Shown in pieces: positions 32,588 to 41,575 of a stretch of DNA of 64,000 nt. Position numbers and translations under genes: made by a program. The notes beneath the pieces were generated by a model. That model ran no database searches and had not been told where the DNA came from. It saw only the letters and a program-made list of their open reading frames with translations. This DNA is from Clostridia bacterium (GTDB lineage Bacteria > Bacillota > Clostridia > Christensenellales > CAG-314), in NCBI GenBank assembly GCA_036654455.1, contig JAVVRZ010000001.1, positions 257,345-321,344 on the forward strand, in the 5' to 3' direction. How positions within the stretch are numbered: position 1 is the stretch's first letter; each line of letters begins with the position of its first letter.

Positions 32588-34204
32588 TTACATCTCCACT
32601 TCGTTGAAATACGCTTTAAGTCGATTGACAAAAAGATAAATTCTGGCAAGGAAAAATACTATTGCCAAAGCAAGAACTTTGTAGTAACCCATATTGCCGT
32701 CTTTTAAGCCAAAAAAGGTAAGTAGTCCTGCCGTTAAAAACGCAAGAGCAAGCCCTATCCAAACACTTTTTGTAGCGTTAGAGTTGTCAATTATTGTACC
32801 GGTTGCAATATATTCTTTAATTTTTGGATTGAGTAAGTCCATTTCAAACGACCAAAGAATATGCCCGATATTGATAAACATAAACAAAGCAAATATTAGC
32901 CAAATATAATTTTTGTCAAATGTAACAACAAAAGCTAAGGTTACACAAGTTACGCCTATCGCAACGGTAGAAAAAATCATATTGACTAAAACTTTTGCCC
33001 AAGCAATAACCGAAGTTTGACTAGGGACAGTTTTAAGTAAATAGAATTCTCCGCCTTCTACGCTTAACGCTGTTGCGCTTGCGGTATTGCTTGCTAAAAT
33101 CATAGTAAGACCTAGGCAAACGTTAACTACAAGAATAAGCAAATTGCCAAATTCGCTAGCGCTAATAAGCGAGAATATTTTGTTTACCAAAAATAGTAAA
33201 AATGGCATAAGCAATAAATAGACAAAGTTTCCAATCATAAGATTAGAGTTACGAACGGTCATTTTAAGCTCTTTTTTAAAGAAAGTGCTAAATACTGTTT
33301 TACTAGGCTTAGAAGAAGTATGTCGTTTAGACTTGCTACTTATCTCAGCTGTTGCGCTTGCCAATCTAAAATACGTAGGCATTGTTACAAGGAAAACTAA
33401 ACCGGCTAAAACTGCAATTACAGCTAAAACTATCAGTAGATTGATAAAAATATCTTTTCCAACTAAAAAGAAAGCGATATTGCAGTAAAACAAGCCAAAG
33501 GTATTAAACACAATTAAAAAGTTATTTATCTTCTTCAATACGGCTGAATAGTAAGCAAGAATTCTCAAATCTGGGGGCAGAGAATTTACAAAGGTAATTA
33601 TGCCGTAAAAGACTAGGGAAAATATGCCTATTAAAATTAAACCGACAACTACCGGCTGAGACTTTAAAAAGTTGCCGATATATACTGCGGGCAAGCTCAA
33701 CAAGGCGCCGATTAAACAATTTATTAGCGGAAGAATACCTACTACAACAAACATATTGAAGAAATATATTAGGCTTAGTCCCTTTGCGTTAAATATGCCA
33801 AAGGCAAGTAAAAACGGCAGTATAGACATTAAATTCTTTAATAAATCTAGTATATAATATACGGCTATTTTACTTATAAATACTTCGTTATGCTTTGCAG
33901 GATAACTTAATAGCAAGGCGTTATCTTTACTTAGATACAGCGTGTTCATTAAACCGGTCATACAAGTGATAATGCTTAGAACTTGGGTAAAAATTATGGT
34001 AAAAAGCATTAAACTCTCCGAAACAGGCACATGAATAAAGTTTTGCACTAGAAATAGCACAAGATATATTACCGCAGTAATAAGCATAAAGATAATTAGC
34101 TTAAACAACATTTTAAGCCAAAACTTCTTTTTGTTAGATATCAAAGATACGTCGAGCCTATCGCCTAACTGCATCAGTGTTAGAATTTTTAATCTTCTAA
34201 ACAT
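32588..34204 (-). CDS. ABC exporter permease, large multi-pass type
   Basis: 538 residues with about 12 hydrophobic segments arranged in two halves around a cytosolic linker (about residues 275-310, rich in Ser/Lys: SSKSKRHTSSKPSK). The architecture fits the putative ABC exporter permeases that pair with a single ATPase. It overlaps the upstream ATPase gene by 8 bp, so it is translationally coupled to it. Substrate unknown; candidates include a lipid or the two exported proteins encoded downstream. Confidence 0.82.
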   Translation of the reverse strand: MFRRLKILTLMQLGDRLDVSLISNKKKFWLKMLFKLIIFMLITAVIYLVLFLVQNFIHVPVSESLMLFTIIFTQVLSIITCMTGLMNTLYLSKDNALLLSYPAKHNEVFISKIAVYYILDLLKNLMSILPFLLAFGIFNAKGLSLIYFFNMFVVVGILPLINCLIGALLSLPAVYIGNFLKSQPVVVGLILIGIFSLVFYGIITFVNSLPPDLRILAYYSAVLKKINNFLIVFNTFGLFYCNIAFFLVGKDIFINLLIVLAVIAVLAGLVFLVTMPTYFRLASATAEISSKSKRHTSSKPSKTVFSTFFKKELKMTVRNSNLMIGNFVYLLLMPFLLFLVNKIFSLISASEFGNLLILVVNVCLGLTMILASNTASATALSVEGGEFYLLKTVPSQTSVIAWAKVLVNMIFSTVAIGVTCVTLAFVVTFDKNYIWLIFALFMFINIGHILWSFEMDLLNPKIKEYIATGTIIDNSNATKSVWIGLALAFLTAGLLTFFGLKDGNMGYYKVLALAIVFFLARIYLFVNRLKAYFNEVEM

Positions 34205-36386
34205 TAATATCCTCCGCAGGCTTTTTCATTTCTTCTGCGCCTTCGACATATTGTAGGTACATATCTTCTAGCGAAACATTTTGTTGTTTAAGGTCGGCGA
34301 TTGAATGAACGCATTGTAATTTGCCTTTTTTGATTATGGCGATACGGTTGCAAATCTTCTCAACTACTTCAATAACGTGACTTGAAAAGAATACTATATT
34401 GCCTTCGTCTGCGTGCTGACGCATACATTCTTTTATTTGCCAAGCGCTAGTCGGGTCAAGACCGGTTAAAGGTTCGTCAAGTATCCAAACCTTAGGGTTG
34501 TGTATAAGGGCGGCAATTACGGTAACTTTTTGTTTCATTCCGTGAGAATAACCCTTAATCTGTCGGTCTATATCGTTTGTTAACTTAAACAAATCAAGAT
34601 ATTTAGTTAGTCGGGCTTGTCTATCTTCTCGGCTAACTTGATACAAGTCGGCGACATAATTAATGTATTCTCTACCCGTTAACCTTTCGTATACTGCGTG
34701 ATTATCAGGCACGTAGCCAATTAACATTTTTGCCGGAAGAGGTTGTTTTTGTATATCATAACCGCAAATCTCAATAGCGCCCGATGTTATTGTTTGAATG
34801 CCAACCAAACTCTTAATCAACGTAGACTTGCCCGCTCCGTTATGACCTAAAAAGCCAAAAACTTCGCCGTCGTTTATTTCTAGGCTAAAATCGTCTACGG
34901 ACTTAAAATTATTATTAGAATATATTTTAGTAAAATGACTAATCTTTATCATATTTTTACCTTCCTCGTTTAGCGGTTGACTGTTTTTCAAATTTATTTT
35001 GCTTGCATTTGCTATTCCAAGCAAATCTGCCTTAGCTTTGCGTTTACGTATATACAAATCATACCAAGAGTCAGCAACTCTAAATAGCGAAGTGTAGGCA
35101 AACCAAGTTACAAACATTAAAACGATGTAGCCGACATAAATAATTAGCCAGTATAGCGGAAAAACTGTAAAACTTAGTCCCCAAAACTCAAATGTATAAG
35201 TAAACAACCTTTTAATCGATATTAAAAAGGTAAATTTTTCAGCTAAAAATTCGCTATTTAAAAAGAAATAGTCTACCGATCCATAGTTGCTAAACCAAGG
35301 GTTGATAATGCACATACCTAAAAAATAGGCGGTAAATACAAGTATAGCTCCCCTAACCATTTTAAAAGTCGGTCTGGGAAAAATATGCAAAGCAACGCCC
35401 ATTAATGGCAACATAAAGACATAGAGATGTTCGTACCAAAAGTGCATAGCGCCTAAGGAAAATGCGTCGGTAGTTACGCTAGGCATAGCAAGAGCGCACA
35501 AAGCTCCTAAAACATTGACTAGATAGTTAAAGTAAAACAATTTTTTTACCTTAAATAACATAGCTATAAGCATAAGTATTACGGCAAGATTGCACATGTG
35601 AAGGGGCAAACGCTCAACGCTAAACGCAAAGTCATAAGTAGAAAAATATAGCATAAAATTGCTAACCGCTAAACTTACTACTAAGAAATTTCTTGTTTGA
35701 TAGTCTTTTTTTCTAAATAACATATAGAGCGTTAACGGTGCGAGAAAAGCGAAGTACAAAACTAATCTATGCTCAAAATCAAAACTTTTAAGAACGTACC
35801 CCGCAGGACCTAGTAAATTAAATAGGGTTGACATAGGAGCGACCATAATCGTAAATAAAGCGATAAGAGCCGACATATAACCTAATTGTCTACCAAAAGA
35901 TGCAAAATCTTTGCTAATAATTTTTTGATACAAATAGTAAACGCTAAGCCCAAAAATTAAAGCTGTTTCTAATATAAACTCATAGGTAAGATAATTTGTA
36001 TAGCTAAATTCGCCTGCGATAGCCTGCATATTTGCCGAAAAGAATATAATATTGAAAAGGGCTACAAGGGGCGTGACAAAGGAAACTATGTTTTTAAGAG
36101 GTTTGATGTCAAAAAAAGTGACAAGCAAACACGAAAGTATGCTTATCGAAGTAAGTACTCTCAAAAAGACATAGAAAAGGTTGCCGACAACGCCAAACAT
36201 TCCTTTTAACGCTTCAACATTATCAAACGGTTCGCCATAAGCGAATATTCTAAAAAAATACACGACGGCCAAAGCTATGCTTACGCCACGTAGTATCCAT
36301 TGAATTCTGTTAGGTTTGTATTTAAGCAATACTATTAATACAGTAGCTAAACTACAACCAAAAAAACTCGTAAGTAAATATGCCAT
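34197..36386 (-). CDS. Fusion of a YwaF/TIGR02206-like membrane domain with an ABC ATPase
   Basis: Residues 1 to about 445 hold about a dozen membrane segments, with LPLHMCNLAVILMLI and HFWYEHLYVFMLPL blocks typical of the YwaF (TP0381) family. From Met479 an ABC-2 exporter ATPase follows: Walker A GHNGAGKST, signature YSHGMKQK, Walker B VWILDEPLTGLDP, H-loop SSH. In most genomes these are separate proteins. At the junction, GAGGAAGG sits 8 nt before the ATG of Met479 (34952), an ideal ribosome binding site, so a free 251-residue ATPase may also be made. It overlaps the permease gene by 8 bp. Confidence 0.85.
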   Translation of the reverse strand: MAYLLTSFFGCSLATVLIVLLKYKPNRIQWILRGVSIALAVVYFFRIFAYGEPFDNVEALKGMFGVVGNLFYVFLRVLTSISILSCLLVTFFDIKPLKNIVSFVTPLVALFNIIFFSANMQAIAGEFSYTNYLTYEFILETALIFGLSVYYLYQKIISKDFASFGRQLGYMSALIALFTIMVAPMSTLFNLLGPAGYVLKSFDFEHRLVLYFAFLAPLTLYMLFRKKDYQTRNFLVVSLAVSNFMLYFSTYDFAFSVERLPLHMCNLAVILMLIAMLFKVKKLFYFNYLVNVLGALCALAMPSVTTDAFSLGAMHFWYEHLYVFMLPLMGVALHIFPRPTFKMVRGAILVFTAYFLGMCIINPWFSNYGSVDYFFLNSEFLAEKFTFLISIKRLFTYTFEFWGLSFTVFPLYWLIIYVGYIVLMFVTWFAYTSLFRVADSWYDLYIRKRKAKADLLGIANASKINLKNSQPLNEEGKNMIKISHFTKIYSNNNFKSVDDFSLEINDGEVFGFLGHNGAGKSTLIKSLVGIQTITSGAIEICGYDIQKQPLPAKMLIGYVPDNHAVYERLTGREYINYVADLYQVSREDRQARLTKYLDLFKLTNDIDRQIKGYSHGMKQKVTVIAALIHNPKVWILDEPLTGLDPTSAWQIKECMRQHADEGNIVFFSSHVIEVVEKICNRIAIIKKGKLQCVHSIADLKQQNVSLEDMYLQYVEGAEEMKKPAEDINV
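34952..34967 (-). promoter_or_regulatory. Internal ribosome binding site for the ABC ATPase domain
   Basis: GAGGAAG (34967-34961), 8-nt spacer, ATG at 34952, inside the open fusion gene. It codes for Glu-Glu-Gly-Lys-Asn just before Met479. Confidence 0.6.
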
Positions 36387-36513
36387 ACTTCAATCCCTTA
36401 TTTAATTGTTTGCCAAAGTAGATGAGTTTCAAAACATCAAACTCAATATTTGTAAAAAATATTAAAGTTTTAATGCTTATTGCTAAATAAAAAATATCTG
36501 TAAACTAAGCGGT

Positions 36514-36984
36514 CTAAATTGTAAGAGAACTGTTAATTAAGAAAATTTTTCTTGAAAAATTGTTCTTAGTACTAGCTTTTGTAAAAAATTTAAACGTTGC
36601 AAATTTATTACCAAAATAAATATTCAACTTATATGAAACGATATATATAATATTAAAACAAAATTTTACAGTAATAAAGAATAGAGCTCCCGTTAACACT
36701 ATATTTATAAATAATATAAGTTTATCAAGCCCTATTGTAAGCGCAGTAACTAGAAAATTGTAAAATGCAAGAAATTGAGCGCTGTCAATAATCATATTTG
36801 TATGATTGAAAAAATAGAGTTTTGCGCATTGAGAAACAATATACGTGCTAATTAGCGTAAAATTGCGTATGTGAAACAAGCGTGAAATATTCCATAACGC
36901 TTTAAGCATAAAGGATAGAAGAGCAATTACGGCAAACATAATTAAAAATAGTAGCGTTAATATAAATGAAATATTAGTTTCCAT
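36514..36984 (-). CDS. Hypothetical multi-pass membrane protein
   Basis: 156 residues with about three hydrophobic segments (8-30, 72-90, 96-125). No family recognised. I start at the ATG at 36984 (METNISFIL), preceded by AAAGGAGAG; the open frame extends 19 residues upstream through that ribosome binding site. It lies upstream of the fusion ABC gene on the other side of it, downstream by transcription of nothing obvious. The sequence is very AT-rich and unusually rich in Phe, Ile and Asn, and the C-terminus is basic. Confidence 0.55.
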   Translation of the reverse strand: METNISFILTLLFLIMFAVIALLSFMLKALWNISRLFHIRNFTLISTYIVSQCAKLYFFNHTNMIIDSAQFLAFYNFLVTALTIGLDKLILFINIVLTGALFFITVKFCFNIIYIVSYKLNIYFGNKFATFKFFTKASTKNNFSRKIFLINSSLTI

Positions 36985-37233
36985 ACTCTCTCCTTTAACA
37001 ATAATTGAGTCAAGTATAGCAAAATTAGATGAAAATTGCAATATGTTTATATAAAAATTTTGTCAATAATACAATAATATAATTACCATTGTTAAGATTT
37101 GCTATTAAAAATCACAATTCGACAAACATTTTTACTAACAAAATGCGTATTTTAGCAATATTATAGTGATTAAAAATGACATTGATATCTCTTTTTTAAA
37201 AAAATATGTGATAAAACTATATTTATCTTTAAC

Positions 37234-37268
37234 ACAAAAAAATTGCCCGTAAAAACGGACAATTTTTA
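37234..37268 (-). terminator. Terminator of the ferritin-like gene
   Basis: AAAAATTG/CAATTTTT and CCGT/ACGG arms with one mismatch; seven T follow on the minus strand. 16 bp after the stop. Confidence 0.8.
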
Positions 37269-37283
37269 CATTATTTGTAATGT

Positions 37284-37562
37284 TTAATCGTATTCGCCCT
37301 GCGTAGTCTGCTTGATTATTTCTTTTGCTTCTCGCTCGCCTTCATTTAAAAATTTACATTCCTTAGGACTGATATATGTAAGCAAAGTCAGTAATTCGGC
37401 AAAGTGAACTTTTTCTTCGTCTCTTATGCTTTTCCATATTGCCCTTGCCGCAGGATTGTCAGTAGAGCGATAATGCAAATCATACTGATTAATCGCTTCA
37501 AGCTCCCCTCTCATATCCTCTCTAATTGCGCTCTCTAATTGCGCATTGTCAAACTCTTTCAA
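37284..37562 (-). CDS. Short ferritin-like protein of the encapsulated-ferritin type
   Basis: 92 residues, two helices. MRGELEAINQYDLHY and IRDEEKVHFAELL match the half-ferritin of the EncFtn family (ELEAxxxYD and RDEEKxH), which forms the iron-binding four-helix bundle by dimerisation. The putative ligands Glu20/Glu22, Tyr27, Glu49/Glu50 and His53 are present. No encapsulin gene is next to it, and the C-terminus (KQTTQGEYD) lacks an evident encapsulin-targeting peptide. The start is TTG with GGGAGG at good spacing. Iron storage or peroxide protection is likely; a rubrerythrin-like role is the alternative. Confidence 0.78.
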   Translation of the reverse strand: MKEFDNAQLESAIREDMRGELEAINQYDLHYRSTDNPAARAIWKSIRDEEKVHFAELLTLLTYISPKECKFLNEGEREAKEIIKQTTQGEYD

Positions 37563-37658
37563 ATTTTACCTCCCGTTTATTTTATTATATGGCGTAAAAA
37601 CTAAAAGGGTTTGTTTAAAAGTTGAACTATCGAGTTTGTTTTAAGTAGCGTAAAGCTT

Positions 37659-39017
37659 TTACATTACGGGAAGAACTATGCCTTGAACTATCATAAAGTA
37701 TAGCAATACCGATACAACGTCTACTATTGTGGTAATTATTGGCGACGCCATCAAGGCTGGGTCGAGTTTACATTTTTTGGCAAGTATAGGTAAAGTACAG
37801 CCTAACAATTTTGAAAAGATTGCTACGATAAATAGCGTTATTCCAAAAGCAAGCGTTAGCAACCATACCTGAGCGCTTGTAGCGACTTTGTGAGCGTACA
37901 TAATCCATATAATAGGAACGTTGACAATAGCAAGGGTTAGTCCTACTAATGCGCCTACGCAAAATTCTCTAAACATAATTTTAAATATGTCTTTTGGCTC
38001 TACCTCGTCTAAGGCGAGAGCTCGAATAATTAATGTGCTACTTTGAGCCCCGCAGTTTCCACCGGTATCCATAAGGCGAGGAATAAAGGCTACTACTAAG
38101 GGTAAGGCAACAAAGACATTCTCGTAATGAGTAATAACTAGACCGGTTAAAATACCGCTAACCATAAGTATAAGCAACCAAACTATGCGGTTGGCAAATT
38201 GCTTGATAATTGGAGTCTTCATATAAGACTCTCCGCTAGGAAGTAATGCGCCCATCTTATGGATATCTTCGGTCGCTTCTTGTTCTAGTACGTCCATAGC
38301 GTCGTCGACAGTTACTATGCCTACAAGTCTAAGCTCGTTGTCAACAACCGGCAATGCCACAAAACCATATTTTGCAAGCTTCTTTGCGACTTCTTCTTTA
38401 TCTTCAAAAGTATTCGCATAGACTATTTGAGTATTCATAATCTTGCCAACTAAGTCGTTCATATTTGCTAGCACCATTGAACGAATAGTGCACAGCCCCA
38501 TTAAGTGTCTTTGTTGGTCGGTGACGTAACAAGTATATATGGTTTCTTTGTCAATGCCTGTTATGCGAATACGCTCGAAAGCTTCGGCTACCGTCATTGT
38601 AGATTTAAGGCTGACAAACTCGGTTGTCATTATTGCGCCGGCGCTAGAAGAAGGATATTTCAAAAGTTCGTTGACTTCTTGCCTTGTTTGTTCGTCGGCT
38701 ACGGCGATAATACGTTTTGCTACGTTAGCCGGCATTTCTTCGATAATATCTACTAAGTCGTCTACGAATAATTCGTCAAATACAGCTTTAAGTTCGGGGC
38801 GGGTAAAGCCTTTAATCAACATTTCTTGAATGTGACTATCTAACTCGACAAAAGTTTCTGCGGCAAGCTCCTTAGGCAATATCCTAAAAAGTATAATTTG
38901 ACTGTGGGCATCAACGTCGGTAATAATCTCGGCGATATCTGCCGCTTGCAAACAAATTAGTCTAGGTCGAGCTTGGGCAAATTTCTTCTCTTCGATTAAT
39001 TGTAACAATTCTTCCAT
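37659..39017 (-). CDS. mgtE: Magnesium transporter MgtE
   Basis: Homodimeric Mg2+ channel. It has the superhelical N domain (about 1-130), two CBS domains (about 130-255, with MTTEFVSLKSTMTVAEAF and LVGIVTVDDAMDVL), and a five-helix membrane domain (about 280-452) with PRLMDTGGNCGAQSS. Start at 39017 has a perfect AGGAGGTG; an upstream in-frame start adds eight residues over it. Expression is controlled by the M-box riboswitch and terminator directly upstream. Confidence 0.96.
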   Translation of the reverse strand: MEELLQLIEEKKFAQARPRLICLQAADIAEIITDVDAHSQIILFRILPKELAAETFVELDSHIQEMLIKGFTRPELKAVFDELFVDDLVDIIEEMPANVAKRIIAVADEQTRQEVNELLKYPSSSAGAIMTTEFVSLKSTMTVAEAFERIRITGIDKETIYTCYVTDQQRHLMGLCTIRSMVLANMNDLVGKIMNTQIVYANTFEDKEEVAKKLAKYGFVALPVVDNELRLVGIVTVDDAMDVLEQEATEDIHKMGALLPSGESYMKTPIIKQFANRIVWLLILMVSGILTGLVITHYENVFVALPLVVAFIPRLMDTGGNCGAQSSTLIIRALALDEVEPKDIFKIMFREFCVGALVGLTLAIVNVPIIWIMYAHKVATSAQVWLLTLAFGITLFIVAIFSKLLGCTLPILAKKCKLDPALMASPIITTIVDVVSVLLYFMIVQGIVLPVM

Positions 39018-39040
39018 ATTTTCACCTCCTGAATATAACA

Positions 39041-39062
39041 AAAACCCTGCCGAAAGGCAAGG
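39041..39062 (-). terminator. Riboswitch terminator before mgtE
   Basis: CCTTGCC/GGCAGGG with TTTC loop read on the minus strand, followed by five T. It lies between the M-box aptamer and the mgtE ribosome binding site, the expression platform that stops transcription when Mg2+ is plentiful. Confidence 0.88.
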
Positions 39063-39099
39063 TTAAAAGCAAATTAAAAGGCAAAATACACTTAAAAAC

Positions 39100-39257
39100 G
39101 TATTACCACCATACAAGCTTTAGTATCAAAGGGCGATGAAGTTGCATTAGACTATGCCTTGGTTTCGACATTGTCTGCTAACCTGCGATAAGTGTCTCCA
39201 CTTGTTTGCGGCAGCAACCCGTATCCCTCTGGTAACCTTACCTACCGGAGTATTTAT
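39100..39257 (-). promoter_or_regulatory. M-box (ykoK leader) magnesium riboswitch
   Basis: Minus-strand RNA with the conserved M-box blocks in order: CCGGTAGGTAAGG, GGGTTGCTGCC, AACCAAGGCATAG, TAATGCAACTTCATCGCC and CTAAAGC. It lies immediately after a strong promoter and before a terminator and mgtE, the classic target. The 3' boundary is approximate. Confidence 0.85.
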
Positions 39258-39264
39258 TTCTTTC

Positions 39265-39293
39265 ATTATATATGTACGCTTAAAATTTGTCAA
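39265..39293 (-). promoter_or_regulatory. Promoter of the M-box/mgtE transcript
   Basis: TTGACA, 17-bp spacer, TATAAT on the minus strand; predicted start about 39258, at the 5' end of the M-box. Confidence 0.8.
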
Positions 39294-39448
39294 GTGATAC
39301 AATAACAAAAACCTTTTTAACTTTCTTGTTTACTGTTTACTTTACAAGCTTTGCTTTTACACTATCATTATAACAATTAATTGCGCATTGTATACGTATG
39401 AATTTGTCAACTTAAAAAGAAACTTTGCGAGAGTAATTTAAAAGTATA

Positions 39449-39476
39449 TTGACATTTGACTTTTTAGTGTTATACT
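39449..39476 (+). promoter_or_regulatory. Promoter of the PII-like gene
   Basis: TTGACA, 16-bp spacer, TATACT; followed by AAGGAG and the ATG at 39515. Confidence 0.75.
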
Positions 39477-39514
39477 TCTATTAATAGCTATAACAAATCA
39501 TAAGGAGAGCATAT

Positions 39515-39853
39515 ATGAGAGCAATTTTTTTCGTACTTAAAAATCAACGTTTGCTTACCCCCTTGCTCAATGAGTTAGAAATTAACGGTATAACCGGCGG
39601 TACTCTTATAAATAGCAAAGGTATGGCAAAACAAATGGCAAAGATTAGCGAATTACCTATATTTGGCTCTTTGCATCAACTGCTTAACGACGAGGAATAC
39701 GACGATACCTCGACATTAATTTTTATCGCCGACGAAGTTAAAGAAAAAATAATTCTTTCGGCAATCGAAACTATCGTTGGAAAACTTGACCAACCAAATA
39801 GTGGTATAATATTTGCTATGCCGGTCGATTACACAATAGGACTTAAATTTTAA
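39515..39853 (+). CDS. PII-like regulatory protein
   Basis: 112 residues with the alternating beta-alpha pattern of the PII superfamily: MRAIFFVLKNQRLLTPLLNELEINGITGGTLI, a T-loop-like middle region, then a second half ending GIIFAMPVDYTIGLKF. It lacks the Tyr51-containing T-loop of GlnB. Such stand-alone PII-like proteins in Firmicutes are uncharacterised or act as metabolite sensors. It has its own promoter and terminator and no transporter partner beside it, so no target can be named. Confidence 0.6.
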   Translation: MRAIFFVLKNQRLLTPLLNELEINGITGGTLINSKGMAKQMAKISELPIFGSLHQLLNDEEYDDTSTLIFIADEVKEKIILSAIETIVGKLDQPNSGIIFAMPVDYTIGLKF

Positions 39854-39884
39854 ATTACAAAATATTTAAATTTTTTGCATTTCA

Positions 39885-39956
39885 AATTTTTGAAAAAGAT
39901 AAGACAATAAAATAGAAGTGCTAATTTTTGAAAAAGATAAGACATTATAATAGAAG
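39885..39956. repeat. Two imperfect copies of a 38-bp-period unit
   Basis: AATTTTTGAAAAAGATAAGACA occurs at 39885-39906 and again at 39923-39944, and the following ATAAAATAGAAG/TTATAATAGAAG also repeats. Period 38 bp, two copies, between the PII-like gene and its terminator. Confidence 0.85.
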
Positions 39957-39996
39957 AAGGACGGGAAAATATGAACTTTTCACCGTCCTTCTTTTA
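39954..39996 (+). terminator. Bidirectional terminator between the PII-like gene and spoIVA
   Basis: AAGAAGGACGG/CCGTCCTTCTT, 11-bp stem with an 18-nt loop, T-rich on the plus side. Convergent genes on both sides. Confidence 0.75.
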
Positions 39997-40015
39997 TTTA
40001 TTGGAGGCTATTTGC

Positions 40016-41479
40016 TTATAGCAGAATACATACTAGACTGCCCCTGCCTTCGTTAATAATTCTGCCGACGGTTTTGCGGATTTTTTCTTGCGCTTCGACT
40101 GGCATTGACATCAATTTCGTTTGCAAACCTTCCCTTGCAAGGCTAGACAAACTCTTTCCAAACATATTTGTATCCCATATTCCCTTTGGATTGTTGTCAA
40201 ATTGCGAAAGCAAATACTGACTTTGTTGTTGAGTGCCTACAAGCGGATTTACTTCGGTTGAAACGTCGACTTGCATAATGTGCAAACTTGGCGCAATGGC
40301 TTTGAGTTTGACGCCGTATCTACCATTTGACTTAGATATTTCGGGTTCGGCGCATTCCATTTCTTCAACTTGTGGCATAACTATGCCGTATCCGGTCGCT
40401 TTAACCGAGTCGAGAGCGTCTTTAATATGGTCGTATTGTTGTTTGCCATAGGCGCATTCGGTTACAAATGACATTAAAGAGAATTCGTCGTCAATGCTTC
40501 TTCCGGCTTGTTTGCTTAAACAATCATAAAATAGCTTTGGTTCGGCTTTGACGGCATAATTTACCGTTCCATCGCCCATATTCATATTGTCTACGTCGAT
40601 TTGCGCAAGTTGACTGTCGCTGATAAATTGGCTTGTAAAGCTATTAGCGTCGCTCATTTTACGCATTGAAGCAACACAAGCTTTAAGTTTGTCAATAATG
40701 CTACAAATTAAAGGGTGGCTAGGCGGTAAAGTTTGCATCCACTTAGGAACGCTAATCGCAAGTTTTCTAATTGGAAATTCTTCAAGAACTTTTTCTAAAA
40801 TTTCTTCTATTTGCTTAGTAGTAATATTGATTAAATCTACGCAAAGTACGTTAACATTATACTTTTGTCGAAGTTGATTTGCTAAATTTTGGCACGCTTC
40901 GTCTTGCGGGCGTTTACTGTTTAACAAAACAATAAATGGTTTGCCTAAATTTTTAAGCTCTTTTATAACTTTTTCTTCGCTAGAAACATAATTTTGCCTA
41001 GCTATGTCGGTAATTGTGCCGTCAGTTGTTACAACTACGGCAATATTGCTGTGGTCTTGCACGACTTTTTTAGTTCCTATTTCGGCGGCTTGTTCAAATG
41101 GCATAGCGTCCTTTGACCACGGAGTTTTTACAAGCCTTGAATGTTGGTTTTCTTCGTGTCCCATAGCGCCGTCAATTAAATAGCCGACGCAATCAATTAG
41201 TTTGGCGTTTACCTGCATTTTTTCGCCGATTGTCAGTCGAACAGCCTGCGCCGGCACGAATTTAGGCTCGGTTGTCATAATCGTTCGGCCTTCGGCAGAT
41301 TGTGGCAACTCGTCGGTAGCTCGGGCAAGGTCTGCCTTGTCGCTAATTTTTGGCAAAACGACCTTCTCCATAAATTGCGAAACAAAGGTACTTTTACCCG
41401 TTCTTACCGGACCTACCACGCCTATATAGATATCGCCCTTAGTTCTCTTTGCAATATCTTGGTATATATCATACTGCAT
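40016..41479 (-). CDS. spoIVA: Stage IV sporulation protein A
   Basis: SpoIVA is an ATPase that polymerises around the forespore and forms the basement layer of the spore coat. The Walker A is GPVRTGKST near residue 24. The family start MQYDIYQDIAKRTKGDIYIGVVGPVRTGKSTF and the end RGSLVCILL are clear, and the length of 487 is standard. This is a hallmark of true endospore formers. A sigma-E-like promoter is visible upstream. Confidence 0.97.
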   Translation of the reverse strand: MQYDIYQDIAKRTKGDIYIGVVGPVRTGKSTFVSQFMEKVVLPKISDKADLARATDELPQSAEGRTIMTTEPKFVPAQAVRLTIGEKMQVNAKLIDCVGYLIDGAMGHEENQHSRLVKTPWSKDAMPFEQAAEIGTKKVVQDHSNIAVVVTTDGTITDIARQNYVSSEEKVIKELKNLGKPFIVLLNSKRPQDEACQNLANQLRQKYNVNVLCVDLINITTKQIEEILEKVLEEFPIRKLAISVPKWMQTLPPSHPLICSIIDKLKACVASMRKMSDANSFTSQFISDSQLAQIDVDNMNMGDGTVNYAVKAEPKLFYDCLSKQAGRSIDDEFSLMSFVTECAYGKQQYDHIKDALDSVKATGYGIVMPQVEEMECAEPEISKSNGRYGVKLKAIAPSLHIMQVDVSTEVNPLVGTQQQSQYLLSQFDNNPKGIWDTNMFGKSLSSLAREGLQTKLMSMPVEAQEKIRKTVGRIINEGRGSLVCILL

Positions 41480-41515
41480 TTGTCAACCCTCCCAAAAATA
41501 ACTTATCACTTGTTA

Positions 41516-41541
41516 ATTTTATGTAGGCAAAAGTTAAATAT
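41516..41541 (-). promoter_or_regulatory. Sigma-E-like promoter of spoIVA
   Basis: ATATT, 13-bp spacer, CATAAAAT on the minus strand, close to the mother-cell sigma-E consensus (ATATT, 13-14 bp, CATACANT). It lies 37 bp before the ATG. spoIVA is sigma-E dependent in Bacillus. Confidence 0.5.
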
Positions 41542-41575
41542 AGAACTACATTATAAAAAAATCTAAAACAAATAA

